DNA of 64,000 bases from contig JAJTUP010000003.1 in assembly GCA_021399435.1 (NCBI GenBank), positions 2,418,001 through 2,482,000 on the forward strand, read 5' to 3'. This DNA comes from Diaporthe sp. PMI_573. Taxonomy: Eukaryota > Ascomycota > Sordariomycetes > Diaporthales > Diaporthaceae. Each line of letters opens with the position of its first letter. Position 1 is the first letter of the stretch. Below, piece by piece: positions 21,809 to 35,082 of this stretch. The translations under genes and the position numbers were made by a program. The notes below the pieces were generated by a model, which saw only the letters and a list, made by a program, of their open reading frames with translations, searched no databases and had not been told where the DNA came from.

Positions 21809-24800
21809 CTATCTTCCCGTGGGCTTGTTGTTCTCCTCGGCTGACAAGTCTCGTTCGACCATCTCGATGGATGTCAGACTAGGAAACCTCTTCGAGAAGT
21901 CGCTGACGTAGTCATCCTTCTCCTCAGCCGTCATGTCCAGGGCTGGCTGGCCGGGGAGGTCAGCGGCTATGAGTGCCTCTAACTTGCCCGTTTGCCGCAT
22001 CCCCACGGTGCTCATGCCCTGCTTCGGCGGCGAGGATGACCTGAGCGTGTGATTACTACTGCTGCTCGTCAAGGTCTTGTTCAGATGCCCCGGCTTTGGT
22101 GGCGCCGTCGGTCTGCTGACAGGGTCTTTAGGCGGCGGCGTGGGCTTTGAGAAATCCGGAGTCGCAGGCGCCATGCCTGCAGCTCGGTTTAGTGAGCTGG
22201 AGCTGGACATCGGACGAGGAGCTCCCGTCGAGCCCCCGCCGGTACCAACCGGCTTCCGCGGTATTTCTGGTCTCGTATCGGGTTGCGCAGAGCCCGCGGC
22301 GGGTCTCGTGTATTGGCCATAGCCTTCCGCTGTCTTCTTGACATTTGACGACGCACGCGCGTTCTCATCCAAAAGGCTTTGCACCTTGTTCTGTATTGCG
22401 ACAGCCCTCGAAGAACCACCGACAGAAGGCGGCGTAGGTTTTCCTCCTCCCCCACGCTGAGCAAGCCGCGCACGGTATTCCGCTTGCGCAGCAGCAACCC
22501 TCCTTTCTTCTTCCTCGAGCTGTCGCTGCTCTATTTCCCGGCGCATTGCCGGTGTCATCTCCTCGGAGTCCGCTAGGACCTGACCATCATCGCTTCGACC
22601 GTCCGTGGCTTCTGACCCGGCGATTGGTGTCAGGTCTCTACGCTCCATGGCTTTGAATGGCGAAGGAGTGCGATCTGGAGGCGGTGCTTCCGACTGGCTG
22701 CCTTCAAACCGTTTGAAAGCATCACCGAATTTCCCAGCAAAGATGGACTTCTTCCCGAGATTAGAAAGACTCGATCGTTTGCTTTCTGAACTCTTCCTCG
22801 GCTGAGTGTCCTCCATGGACCGGAGGAAGTCAACGTTCGACTCAATGTTCATGTCATCGTCAAGTAAGCTTGGTGACGGTACTCTATCTGCCGGAGGTAG
22901 CTTTGGAGAGGGAAGGGCTGGGGATCCCAACGGCTTCGAGTTCTTCTCCTGCTCGCGAAGGAAATCCAAGTTAGACTCGAGATGGGTGCTCACTGGGCGC
23001 GGACGTCCAGATATCGACCTTGATTTTGTGATGGGTTCCAAATTTTCCATGCTAGGCCGGCCCCCCTCAAGAGAAGGCCTCGATGAGGATGGCTGTCGCG
23101 CGTGGCCTTGGAATGACGATATGCGAGGGGATGCGGCAGGCCTCAAGGATGGAGAATCTGTGCGGATTGGTAGTGGAACGTCTTGAAGTTGTGGCTGGGG
23201 CTGTTGTTGTTGCTGCTGCTGTCTCGAGACGCTCGAGGATCGTTGATGATCGTTTGGAGGAAAGCGATACATCTGGTATTGCGACGGAGTGGTAGATGCT
23301 TGCCGTTCAGGCGGCGGAGTGGTCATCGTGCCCGTTGACACCATGCCTGCGCGCGCCGGGGCAGGCTGAAAACCTTGGGCTGATCCTGAGGAGATGGCTT
23401 GCAGCTCTGGTGTATTCTTGATGATAGCTGACGCGCGGCTCATCTCGGTGGGTTTAGGAGGAGCAGACGAGCTCTTTACTGGCGGAACAGACTGCCTTTC
23501 TGGCGATGACGAGGGCAAAGCAGGACCGCGGTTCACATCATTCGAAGTCCTACTATTTGATGGCGGCTGCGAAAGCTGGCCCTGAGGCATAGCAAATGCC
23601 TCGTCTGCTGCATTTCCTCCATCTTTCTTCGGTACTGTTGGCGAACTGGAACTGTCAAAGTCAAATGCGACACCCTTCTCATGCAATATTGAGAACTGAT
23701 CGAGCGTTGGGAATCGAGATGACAGCTCGTCGCCGCTTTTCAAGCTGGCGTTGGCGTCCAGCGCGGCGAAAGGGTCACCGTCGGTGCCTGCCATGGGCGA
23801 CCGGGTTGGCGCCGGAGATGGGTTCGGTCGTGGAGCCGAAGCCGGCGGCCTGCCCCGCCGCATGGGTTGGATATCCGGTATCACTGTCTCATGCTGCGGT
23901 GGCGGGGAGAATACAGCTCCGACAACAGGCGCCGAGGGGTCTGGCCGAGGGGCCTCCTGAGGCCGTCCCTCCGGCCTCGACCTGCCTGTGTATATCTAGA
24001 TATCCTGTTAGCGGGAACATCAACCAGAGGATATGCGAGGGCGGACCATACATCTTTAATGGGAGTCTCGCGGCCCTGCATGGCACAGGCTTCCTTCAGG
24101 ACTTGATAAATATTTGGCCTATCGTGTGGATTCTCTTTCAACATGGAACCTGTAGCACTTGTTAGCCTCGCGCAACCCCCAATCCTTGCCAGAGACAAGA
24201 CGCACCAATTAGGCCTTTCAAACCATTTGAAAAGGCCGGGTAGCTGGGAAACCTGTAGCTTGCGTTGAGGATCGCCAGCTGGCCCTGCTCTTCAAATGGG
24301 GTGGTGTAGTAGCACAGCTTATACAGCAAGACGCCTAGTGCCCATATGTCTGACTTTTCGTCAATGGGTTGCTTTCGGTACACGTCAATCATCTCCGGGC
24401 TCCTGTACTGCATGGTCGTGTGCTTCTGTACATCCTCCTCCACCAGTCGACAGTCGACGACGGTTGTTGGGGCGGCCCTCGGGGCAGCAGCGGAGCCGAA
24501 ATCGCACAGCTTGAACTTCTTCCTCGAGGCCGTCGCATTTATGAGGACGTTTTCGACTTTCAAGTCGCGATGGAGTAATGGAGGCTTCAGGTAGTGCATG
24601 CACGCAACACCCTCTGCGACGTCGGTAAATATTTGGAGGATCTCGGGCTCGGTCAGCCTGTGTTGTAGCCGAGTGTTCATAAAATCGATCAGGCCGCCGC
24701 CGTTGCAGTACTCCATGAGCAGGAATACCTCGTAGCCCCCGCCCCTAAGCTCCGAGGCATGCGAGTCGATGTAGGTGACGATTGGGCGGTGCCCCTTGAG

Positions 24801-25115
24801 CCGCTTCATGGTCTCAACCTCGGTGCGCATGCCTCGCAGGGCGTCCTTGTCCGGGACAGCAACACGCTTCAGCACGGCCAGGTCCGTGCCGTCGACCGGC
24901 TTGGGCATCTTGACGAGGTAGACATGGGCGAAGCCTCCCTCTGATAGGTATTTCTGGATCACCACGCGATGGCCGCCGACCTGGATCTTGGTCCCAGGCG
25001 CGAATGTGCCGGCAGGGGCACCGGAACCTGGCACCACTGGGATGGGGGCGCCGTATGTGACTGGCTGGCCATGTCTCGGGGCGGCGACCGGCGCAGGGTG
25101 GCCGTAGGAAGCCAT
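21809..25115 (-). CDS. AAK1/ARK-family serine/threonine kinase (actin/endocytosis)
   Basis: Numb-associated-kinase family (yeast Ark1/Prk1/Akl1), which phosphorylates endocytic coat adaptors and drives actin-patch disassembly. Exons (minus) 25115-24206, 24149-24052 and 23995-21809; introns of 56 nt each (GTGCGT...TACAG with CTAAC; GTATGG...TCTAG with CTAAC). Product 1064 aa. The kinase domain covers about 45-335: Gly loop YLSEGGFAHVYLV (57-68), catalytic Lys83, HRDLKVEN (182-189), DFGSAA (205-210) and YRSPEM (237-242). The long C-terminal region is disordered, Pro/Ser/Gln-rich, with a polyQ tract, a helical Glu/Arg/Gln-rich patch (EQRQLEEEERR), NLDFLRE-type repeats (NLDFLREQE, NVDFLRSME) and a conserved-looking end, LTSIEMVERDL. 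The ATG is the first in frame. The NAK assignment is secure; which of the three yeast paralogues it matches is not decided. Confidence 0.93.
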
Positions 25116-26342
25116 CGCGGTGGCTTGGTCTCTGGGGGGGGGGGTATTGAGGAGCCTCTCTGAGCCTGAGGCTGGGCCGAGTATCGAGCAGGAAAGGGGG
25201 GGGGGAGGAAGAGCGGCGTCGAGGGAAATGGAGGTGGGACTTGGGCGTTGAGGGCAGCGTCGGTGGAGTATAGGGGTCGCTTAGGTAAAGGGATATCGGG
25301 GTCGGTGTCGGTGTCGGCGACGGCGTCGAGAGCGGGTCGCAGCCTGGATCAGGAACAAGGCACAGACAGGCAGACAGGGCAGGCTGGTGTGACACTGGCT
25401 ATAACGATGCCATCTCCGAGCAGTGCATGTGCTGGGTGTTGCTTGGAGAATGTGTAGAGGCAGGAGATGCGGCAGAGGTTGGGTGTGCTTGGCTTGTGCT
25501 TGGCTGGGCCGAGTAGATCCTCAGGACGTGTCGCTGTCGCTGTGGCTGCTTGTTGTCGCAAAGGGGTCGGATGCGTGTCGTGACGCAAGCTCAACCTGGC
25601 TTCATTGGTATCTAAATGCACATGCGGTGCTGTACGGAGTATGACACCCCACCCCCTCCACCCAAGACATAGCACCATATGCAGTCCCGGTACCGCAAGT
25701 CGTTGACTGCAGGCAGCTTGGTCCCTGGGTGCCTGGCAATGCTCCCCTCTCAGTGCCCCCCCTCTCAGTGCCCGAGTCTCGTGCTGGGATCAGCCGCCAG
25801 CCACTATGGGTCATGGCACGCACCAAAATGGGCGCTAGGAACACGCATAAACTCGGGACATTAGGTTCGAACCCGTTGCGGTACCTGGCCTGAGTCCGAC
25901 TTGAACGCCGCACAACTTGGACCCTGAGACGGGCGGCTCTTATTCCTCATGTCAGATCAGTACGCTGTGGGGGAATCTCTTTGCCACATTGGTCTCTAAC
26001 TTCATCTGATATGCGATCCCCCCCCCCACAAAACACAAATCAACACACTTCTTGGCTCAACTGTTTCCGTGTAGACACCATCTCCTGCGATTTACATACA
26101 GTACTACGGGGAAGAACAACCCAGCCACATTTTTAAAGAATGCGAAAATGTGGTTTCGGAGCCTCTGTGGCTGTCTTGCCTTCTACCAGGTTATCTCAAA
26201 TGATGTTATCCCACAGAGGTTGCGCAGTAAGCACTGCCCAGGTGGTCCACTACATATATGCTGTGGCAGTCAAGCCCTCCTTCTACCTTCGTTCGTGTCC
26301 ATTTCAGTCATATAATGCCATCGTCGCAGAAACCACAACCGC
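25116..26342. other. Intergenic: kinase promoter and leader
   Basis: Upstream region of the kinase (minus) and 3' flank of the hydrolase. No gene supported. It has G-runs near 25134-25144 and 25197-25205 and a C-run near 26018-26027. A B-box-like GGTTCGAACCC at about 25864 does not fold into a tRNA. Confidence 0.5.
25301..25324. repeat. Imperfect hexanucleotide repeat
   Basis: Four units of GTCGGT/GTCGGC/GACGGC in the presumed 5' leader of the kinase gene, about 190 bp upstream of its ATG. Confidence 0.6.
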
Positions 26343-27355
26343 CTACTTCGAGCTGTCCAGGCTCTTCAAAAACCTGGCCACTCTGTTCCCAAGCCAGTCC
26401 TGTGATGCTTCAGCATCAACAGTATGGTTTGCCCCAGGGATTAAGCCTGATAGGTCGCTCATGCTAGGGCAAAAAGATTTCCACTTGGCCAGCAGCTTCT
26501 CGAAGTCGACGGTTCTGGGGACATATTGATCCTCTGCGGACGGCACAACCATGATGGGCTGCATGACCCGGCCCCAGATTTCAGTAAGTTTCTCATTGGG
26601 AATGTCTGATGAGAAATAATCATCGTCGCCGCTTGGAGGGTTGAAATCCGTCAGCCTGGTGCGCTCGTGTCAATAAGGAAAGGGTAGGCGACTCACCCGA
26701 CGCTTGCCAAAGAATGCAGCCGATACGCAGTCACGGGCCAAGGAAAGAAGGGCCGGGGCAGTTTCGACTTGGGCACGGCATCGTCCTTCCTGCCATCGTT
26801 GATCATCTCGTTGGCAAGCCCAACCATTCTTTCCGCCTCGTCTTTGCCAAGGTCCACGACAAATCCCTCTCGATCGGAAACCGAGCCCTGGAGAATGAAG
26901 CCATCCACGGGTTCGTTCTGGTGTTTCTCATAGTCGGTGTACTCGATGCAGTCCTGTCTATAGTAAGTAATCGTGCGAAGTCAAGTGGCGGAATAATTCG
27001 CATATACCTGGGAGCCCGTGGAGTGGCCCATCAGGACCACCTTCTCCTTGCCAATGCCTCGTAGATACTTGACTAGAGAGGAAATGTCCTGAACATCCTT
27101 GGCCAGGTTGTTCCACCCGAAGCCGCAGAAGGAAGAGCGTATGCGGATCTCAAAGACAGAATAGCTGAGGCCTGTGTCGGCTTCAATCTTGGCAGCGACT
27201 GTGCGGATGTAGGGAACAGTGTGAGGTCCATCTCCGAGGCCCCCAACGAAGATAAGGGCGTTGCGAGCCTGGGACGAGCCCAGCTCGTATGCACACGCGT
27301 GCTTGACTTTGGATGGGTATGGATGTACCGTCACGGGGAAGGGCATCGAGGCCAT
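26343..27355 (-). CDS. DUF1749-family alpha/beta hydrolase
   Basis: Fungal/plant alpha/beta-hydrolase of the DUF1749 (UPF0613) family, function not established. Exons (minus) 27355-27008, 26953-26697 and 26631-26343, 297 aa. Intron 1 (54 nt) has GTATAT...GACAG; intron 2 (65 nt) has GTGAGT, a GCTGAC branch site and CCAAG, and restores the family string GGDDDYFSSD. An alternative acceptor 24 bp earlier would add 8 residues. The nucleophile elbow GHSTG puts Ser at 112, the acid is Asp236 in SAEDQYVP and the base His271 in GANHTVD, so the triad is complete. The start is the first ATG (MASMPFPV); a second Met three codons later is possible. No signal peptide, so probably cytosolic. Confidence 0.9.
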
Positions 27356-27804
27356 GATCGCGAGGGGGCTTGCCAAGACTGTTGATGGTTGATGATGCAC
27401 GACTTCGTTCGGATCGTTTGCAGTTGCGGGTTATCAAATATCAAATTGCTTAATAAACTGCTCGCCGGTGCAGGAGCCCGACAACTGCATGTCGCCTCTA
27501 AACATGGCAGGTGCCTTTGATACCTATGCTGCGTATCTAGTCAACGGTGGGCCGTAACGGTGGCCTGGGGTTTTCGCAGTTTCCCAGACCGTTTTTAAGC
27601 GGCCCCGCCTTAGCGGCCCAGCATGGTTCCAGCGGGCAGCCGCGTGCCACGACTGCTGGAGCCTGGCCCTGAAATCAACTGCCTAGAGGCACATCAGGCT
27701 GCGCCAGCACTCCAAGACGGAGACTGGGGCGCCATCACCCCCATTCTCTACGCGCTTTGCAGCCTTTCTGACAAACAAGCCTGTGATGCTCTCACGATAC
27801 CTTG
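27356..27804. other. Divergent promoter region, hydrolase / TTI1
   Basis: 449 bp shared between two divergently transcribed genes. No coding region. An AT-rich patch near 27430-27455 is the only compositional feature. Confidence 0.55.
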
Positions 27805-30800
27805 ATGACCACTTGGAACTTCTCTTCTTTCAAATCTGACCCTGCCCGAAAGACGCCCGGCCCGGGCAGCAAGGGCGTTCCGGTCGGAATGGCCTCTCAG
27901 CTTGGCCCAAAATCCGAGTTTGCCTCATCCGCGAGGAATCAATTCTTTGCAAAGGTAAGTGACGCCCGCTTCCTATCCCGCCATACTCATCACTGTCACA
28001 ATCCCCACTGACTCGTCATTAGCTCAAACCGGTCTGTATAGAAATCAGCAGGCTTGCCCTTCAAGGCACTAAGGGCCAGGACAAGACCGTCGGTGCCAAG
28101 CGGCTGCAGGAGTTGCTCATCCAGCTCAACGCCATCCTGGAGGACCAGATCCAGTACGACGCCGCCGTACTCGACGACAAGATAGCAGAATACGTTTTCT
28201 TCCCGCTATCGCATCTGTTGCGACAGCACGATGTCCATCCTATCCGGGTGATCGAGACCGTCATCAAGTCACTCCGGCTCCTGATCCAGCACGGCTGGAA
28301 GTCCAGGATCTCAAAAGAGCTGTCGCAGCAGCTCCTCATCCTCTTGACATTCATAGTCGGTGGCGTGCCAGGTGGGGAGCAAAGCCAGACTGTGAAGCCC
28401 GAGGAGACCATCCTGGAGGGGTACAGGGCTCTGACGACGCTGATCAAGGCGGCAGGGCTGTCGGCGAAAGACTCTCCGTTGACGGACGCAGACATCGTCC
28501 CGTCATTTGGACACTCCGTTTCGGTCATACTGGATGGTGTGACCGGCGGGAGCACCCCTGAGATTCAGATCGAGGCTCTGCGTGCAATCCTGGCCGTACA
28601 TACGACCATCAAACAGGACGATGTGCTGGCTACTTTCTTTCCTGGCACCGTGTCCGCGCTGACCCGTGTCCTCTCCCCACCTCTGTCGACCAGAGCGCAG
28701 AGGCGAGTGCTCGTCAATTCTATCAACGTCCTGAGGGTCGTGCTTATCAAAGTCCTTGGGGACCTCAAATCACGAAATTTGCTGCGGCAGATGGAGACGG
28801 ATGGTTCTGGACCTGGCGAAACCGGCAGGGACGAGAAGGACGAAGACAAAGTTCTCACGGTTTCATGGCTGAGAGCCACAGCTGCACAAGTGAAGACAGC
28901 CTTGTCCACTGTTCTCAAGCTGAGAAGCCATGGTGACTCAGATGTCCTAAGATCCATGGACCGGCTCTGCATCACACTCTTGGACGAGTGTCATTCAACC
29001 TTGTCAGATTGCAACTCAATGCTCGTCGAGAGTGCCATCATGCTCCGGGGGAAAGACAATGAACAGCCTAGCCTCGGCATCGACGTCCTCGGGGATGAGA
29101 GAGCAGGATTTTACGGTACTTCGTTGCAGGACCTGGCGACAATTTACCCTGAACTGTTGGACTCTATCAACGCCACGGTGTATAACTGGATCACAGGCAT
29201 GCCGCGCGTGATGCAGTCTAGCGACGAGCGGGTGAAGCAGCAGGCCATCCGCAATATAATCAAGGGGAACGAGCTAGTGTCTGCGCTGCAAATTCAGTCC
29301 GCGAACCTTCAGGAGTCGCTTTCCTCAGCTCTGAGAGACAGCGTTGTGTCCCTGATTCTGAACTCAAAGAACCCAAAGATCCAGAATGAAGTCGATGTAG
29401 ACGAGAACTTCTGGCAGAGTACAGGCATGATAGAGACGAGCAAGGACCTACACACATATCGACCCATCCTACTGCCTCAAGAAAGCCAGCGGGACACAAG
29501 GAAAGACGTTGCGAATCTCATACAGAACATTGGCTCGTCGTCACAACAAGTCAAGCTGGCAAATGAAATGCTGCCCTTCATCCTCGAGACCACTGGCGTC
29601 GACCAGATATCTGCCTTCTGGCTCTCCTTCGAGCTCCTCAAGTCCTCCCTCACCAAGATCTCTGAAGTTGACGACTTACTGGACCTCACCGACGCAGCGC
29701 CAGATCCGTCTTCACCCGAAGATGCGGAGTCCGTCTTCGACGAGCTCTACTCATTTTCAGTCTCTATACTTGACGCGCACTCAGACGCGGCCACCGATGA
29801 GATTGACTGGCGCCTCGAGGCCATCGCGTTGGAAGTCACCGCCTTTGCCGGCCATCGTCTCGGCCCTTCCTTCCGCCCAGAACTCATAGACGTGCTCTAC
29901 CCCGTGGCGACCTTCCTGGGCTCTCCAATACCGGAGCTCAAAGGCCACGCAATCGCGACGCTGAACAGCCTCGCCTCGTCGTGCGGATACGGCAGCGTGT
30001 CCGAGTTGATCATCGACAATGTGGATTACATGGTGAACTCAGTGTCGCTGCGCCTGAACCAGTTCGACGTCTCACCTGCGTCAACAAAGGTGCTTATAAT
30101 GATGATTCGCCTCACAGGCCCCAGCCTCCTTCCCTACCTGGATGATGTCGTGGCAGGCATTTTCGCTGCCCTAGACAGCTACCATGGGTATTCTACATTC
30201 GTGGAGAGTCTCTTTGGGGTCTTGTCGGAAGTTGTCGAGCAAGGTGTCAAGTCCGACAGGCTGCTGATCGAAGACGGGAAGGACAAGGCTGTGAACCACA
30301 GGAAACGACCGCTTGAATCCTCTGGTATTGATGACACGCTTGCCTTCTTGGACAGACGAGCGAGGAAGAAGCGGGAACAAGAAGAAGAGCAAGACGTGGA
30401 GGAAATCATACGCGACCATCCGAAAGAAGCATGGAGGTCTGCGAAAGACGAGCTTGATGCTTTCGAGTCCCGGGAAAATGGCGAGGACGAGTCTGGAGAT
30501 CCTGCTTCCAACGAGGAAGTGGCCCTTCCTAAAACACCTGCATATACTATCCTCACAAAGATTACCTCCCTGACGCAGCATTATCTCACCTCACCCGCGC
30601 CGACATTGCGGAAACAGCTGCTCGATCTGCTCTCAAAGGTGTCATCAGCGCTAGCGCCGGACGAAAACGCATTCCTCCCGCTCGTCAACGATGTCTGGCC
30701 CGTCATTGTGAGCAGACTTCATGACACTGAGCCGTACGTTGTCATATCGGCATGCAGCACACTGGCCGCATTATGCGAAAGCGCAGGCGACTTCCTGGGA

Positions 30801-31331
30801 TCACGAGTCAAGACAGAGTGGTGGGATGGGCTAGGCAAGTGGTGCTTCAGGGTGAAAGATGAGGCGCGCAAGAGCAGCAGGAGTGGAGGCGGTGTGAATG
30901 CACCTCAGACGTCGAGAGGCAGCTTGCCGGGTGGACAGCACAAGCCCGGTGGCGAGAATAGCATACTGATACCTGTGCGTGGAGGAGGTGATTCTCCTGG
31001 CTCTGGCTTGCAGCTCGAGGCAACAGGATCTCGCACAGTGTCAAGTGGTCTCGGCAAGTTCGCGTCGGCGGCACAGACTTGGAGCGCAACGATATCGCTC
31101 CTCATCGCTATAGTATCATTTGTGCGGATCGAAGACGACATGTTTGAGCAGATCCTGGATTTACTAGCGGACGACGTGTTCCCGAGAAACAAAGAGGCCC
31201 GCAGGGCTCTGGAGGTCATCAATCCTGATGCGGTCTGGCTGGCTTTGTACGAGAGGAATGTCATCGAGCCAAGGCCAGCCCCAATCATGGAAGGTGTGAG
31301 CTTCGCGCGCGTGGAAAAGGCTGGAAGCTGA
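27805..31331 (+). CDS. tti1: TTI1, subunit of the Tel2-Tti1-Tti2 complex
   Basis: HEAT-repeat subunit of the TTT complex, which with Hsp90/R2TP matures PIKK kinases (TOR, ATM/Tel1, ATR/Rad3). Exons 27805-27954 and 28023-31331, 1152 aa (S. pombe Tti1 about 1100). The 68-nt intron GTAAGT...CATTAG joins FFAK to LKPVCIEISR, the typical N-terminal Tti1 motif. The rest is almost wholly helical repeats with few aromatic clusters. A charged linker (about 740-800) holds the basic string RRARKKREQEEEQD. The C-terminal HEAT block ends with a pattern typical of the family (VFPRNKEARRALEVINPDAVW). The start is the first in-frame ATG; a Met at 27889 would trim 28 residues. Divergent from the hydrolase gene. 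Confidence 0.9.
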
Positions 31332-34300
31332 GGGGTTGGTCAGTCAGCCTTGCCCGGGCATATAGGACCGACTTGGCAAGCGCAGTGTAGAACCATTGAT
31401 CTGGGATATTTCCCCATACCATACAATCCACAAGTTCTCAGTGCTTTAGATGCAAATGTGGCTGCGCAGGGCGCCTATCCCGCCTCTGAGGGAATGGCTT
31501 GCTCGCTTCTACTTTCCCCCACTCCTGTACTCGCACTCTATCCCGCCTCAAGTTTTAATGCCAGAGAAACAGAGACTATTTCATCACGATAAGCTCTCAA
31601 ACCGAGGCTGGCATCTGTGGTCACGGTGGGGAACAGGAATGTAACATCCCGTCTCAAAGGGCTAGGAAGCCGGCCTGGTGACGGCCATCCATGCATTCTT
31701 CCAGAAGCACGCATGGAAGCAGAATCAACACATCATCCATGACGGCGTAGTGGCCGCACGCACGAGCTAAGAGTGCGGAGGAAACCCAGGTGATGAGGGC
31801 GGAATGTGGGCATGGCCCGTCTGTATCCGTCTCAATGGTCAACTCGGACAAGGTCATGACCACGTCCTGAGGTCGAGCCAAGTCCACGCGTACTCGTCCC
31901 ACTGTTGCTCAAGCCACACGTAATACGCGTAACACGGCCCCAGTTGAGAGACCTGCACAAAAAACCGTCTCTTTTCGATTCGAGTGTACTGCATGCCGGC
32001 AGACTGGGTTTGGGAGCAGATCAAGATCCCACGCTCCGTCTGTACCTGCCTTTTCAGGTTTGAGACTGACCCGAAGCTCCGGCCAGGGCTGGCCAGAACG
32101 GCGATACTGGCCTCGAAATGAAAGGTATGCATCACTTGGGTACGAAACAGATCATGCTGGCGTGAGCGCCATTGGCCGACACGCGCGGGGGATAAGATGG
32201 AGGGGGTAAGGGGCGGAGAAGCTTCCGCGGTGGGAAAGGCCAGACATGCGACCCGCTCTGAATCGCCTCACTTATACCAGGAATGTGCTGTCATGAATGC
32301 TAGTGTCTCTTGGGCGACTCACTGTTGATAGGCTGCCACTGGATTACGAGCATGAATGGGCGTCGCGGCCGGGATCAGCCTCTGGACTTGGGAGGGCTGC
32401 ATAGAATGCTTCCAGAAGGGTGTTAGCAACGCCCGACCAACTGCAGACCGACCCGGCGAATTGGAACCGGTCGCAGCACCCTCGCGGGGAGACGGGTTTG
32501 AGCTAAAATGATGCCCTCCAGTAGTGCAGGTGACCCCGGCTGCCCGGCCTTGCCGAGCGAAGGCCTGGCCTCGGCTTGCCAAGGTTGCCCTCGGCGGTTT
32601 TGCGGGTGTATTGCCAAACGTAGGGCAAGCTCTAGTTTGATCAGCCAGGTCGAGAGATCAGGACGCATCTAGTGTAGTCTAAACGACAAGCCCAACGAAG
32701 CTGGACAATTGGCATCTCGCAAAGTGGGCCAGGCTGGTCATTCGGTTCGGTCTGTAACGAGGTGTTCGAGGGAGCACCCAGTCGTGTGACAGGTCCGCTA
32801 TATTTCTGTAGGCTGATCCTTCGTTGGTCCCATCGGGCTTGGCTAGGGTCAAGCCTTTGCCCAGATGTGATGGCTCTGGAGGCCGCAGCCAAGCACGATG
32901 GGGCGAGTCTTGGCCATGGGTCTCGTAAAGCTTAGCTGTGACCACAAGCACTCTCTGCGCCTGGCCTCGCAGCAACAGAGCAGAGGTATAATCTTGGGCA
33001 AGTGGAGATAGCACTCGAGGCAGGTTGTGAGTCTGATCTGCTTGGTTGAACAGACAGGCTGGGTACTGTGAGCGAGTGCGCGGCCGTTCAGCGAAAGAGC
33101 CTGCCCGCGCAGGAGGTGGTCAGAGCCTGGTGTTCCCTGCAACCAGCCGCCATGCTGTCGTACCAAAGGGATCGCAGGTACGCGAGCCTCCCAAAAGCGA
33201 GCTCCCTAGTGCGTTCGCTCTTCTGGAAACGCTAGAAGTTCTCGGGCGCGATCCAGGAATGGGGGTGTGAGATAGTGGCGACCATAAGGTACAGGCCAGG
33301 CCGTGCGCTGGTCGAGTCGGTTATTTGCCCCATGTAATCCGGACAAGTTGACTCCCGGAGTGGGTTTCAAAGGAGACGTGCGCGCAAAGAGATAGCGCTA
33401 GATAGCGAGTTCTGTGCCCCAGATTCCACAGCGGCTACGTACGTAATTGATTGATGAGAGCGAGAGATCTGGTCTGGTCCGGCCAAACCAACCCCAGAGT
33501 CCCCAGAGTGGTGGATGGTTCATGAGCGAAGTGGGTCAGTAGGATCAAGTGGTCGAGTCAGGCGTGGCATGGGCGATAGCGCCCAGGTTCGCGATCGGTC
33601 CAAGTCAAGTATTTGCGCAGACCAGAGCGAGGACAAAGGCCAGTCACGTCAACAGGCGAAGATTTGTAGTCGGGGCAATTACTCATGACGGCCCTCCAGC
33701 CTGGCCTGTCTAGTTTGTATAAGTCTGCAAGTCTGCCAGTCGGAAGGTGGGAAGGGAAGATGGACCCATTTATACAGTAATGAGGCAGGGCCGGGGGGGC
33801 TGGGGGAGGGGGGCAGGTTCAAGTGAAGTGGGCCCTGGGCAGCTGCTCCTGCAGGCGGATGGAGTGGGACGCGGCTCTCTTGCACGAGGCGGGCGGCCAG
33901 CATCACTCACCCATTGCATGCCATATTGCATGGACGGTGTACATGTGTCTTCCGCCTGATATCTGAGATGCACGAAGCAGCTGAGCAGCCAGCAAAGAAC
34001 GTCAGTTGGTCTGTCTGAACACCACGGCGCCGTTCAAAAATGAGCTGGATACAACCTTCCTTTCCTGACTGTCCTGATTGGCAGGCACGTCTTCCTTATC
34101 AACGGGGACAGGGGTCTTGTTTGGCAGGGATCCTGTCTCCCTGGCCGTCCACTTAAGCTTCGTGCCTAGATTGTCAATTATTAGCCTCTTATTGTCAACA
34201 CGGCAAACATGGTTCACCAACAGACCTTCGTTGACCCCAGACCCTCGGCCCTACTGTGCCTACTGTATCAACCCAGCTGTCTCATTCCCAGCCATCGAGC

Positions 34301-35082
34301 AGTCGGCTATGTCAGTTGGGTGGGCGGCCTTTCTGTCGACCTTGTGTGAGAACCTCCTTCACACGTTGTGCGCTCTCATGGGTAACTCGTCAGGACTAGA
34401 AGCAGACCAGAGCTGGTTGGTCAAGGCATCGGAAGCTTCTTGACGAGTCTCAGCCATTCGGCGCCCCAAGCTCTTCTCTTGTCCCACCAGGATATCATAC
34501 GTGCCTTCAATGAGCCCTCTGCCTGGGCCGCCACCGTTCAAGTGAGAAGCGCCACGGCCCTGCTTCGTCCGGCCTCAGCTTCTGTCGAGCAGCCTGGGCA
34601 GCCGGTCACCAGAAACTTTTGTCGCTGGGTCTGAGGGGGCTGTAGATATCCAAGACTCGCCCGAACGTGATGGATAACAATATTGCTGCTACCCAGCAGG
34701 CCCAGCTCCCACGTTCTCGGTGCAGACACCCGCCTTGTCTTGACCACCGGGGAACACCCTTGCCTGGTCAGCCGCACTTATGGGCCCAGGGCCGACTACA
34801 AGCTTGGTGTTAGCTCAATCTCCTCCTCCATGTTTGTTAGCGTGCCGTCGTGGCCTGTTTGGATTCGGGCCCCTGTCTCAATACTGGCCCGGCTGGTTGC
34901 CCCAGTCCTGGACAGTCCCTCCGTGTCCCATTCTCGCGCCGAATCTTATAAGTATGAGAAGCCCCTCTGCCTTCGTGTCCGCGTGCACAACCCCTCGGTG
35001 CTTCCCTACCCTTGGCCGATACCCTACATCTCCCTAGTCGGATCGATTTCCCAGAGGAAAAGAGGCCCAATAGCCCACCAAG
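31332..35082. other. 3.75-kb stretch without a supported gene
   Basis: Many short frames of 60-120 codons on both strands, none with a domain, a good start context plus splice partners, or extended similarity. Composition is ordinary (not AT-rich), so it does not look like repeat-induced-mutation debris. It includes the 3' flank of TTI1 and the long upstream region of the permease at 35083. Long leaders or a non-coding transcript are possible. Confidence 0.55.

Noticed and set aside
25855..25890. GGTTCGAACCC, a B-box-like sequence
   Set aside because: Neither strand gives a 5-bp T stem or an upstream A box at the right distance.
26656..26696. Alternative 41-nt intron 2 in the DUF1749 gene (acceptor ACCAG)
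   Set aside because: Too short and inserts 8 residues before the conserved GGDDDYFSSD; the downstream CCAAG acceptor fits the family and branch site better.
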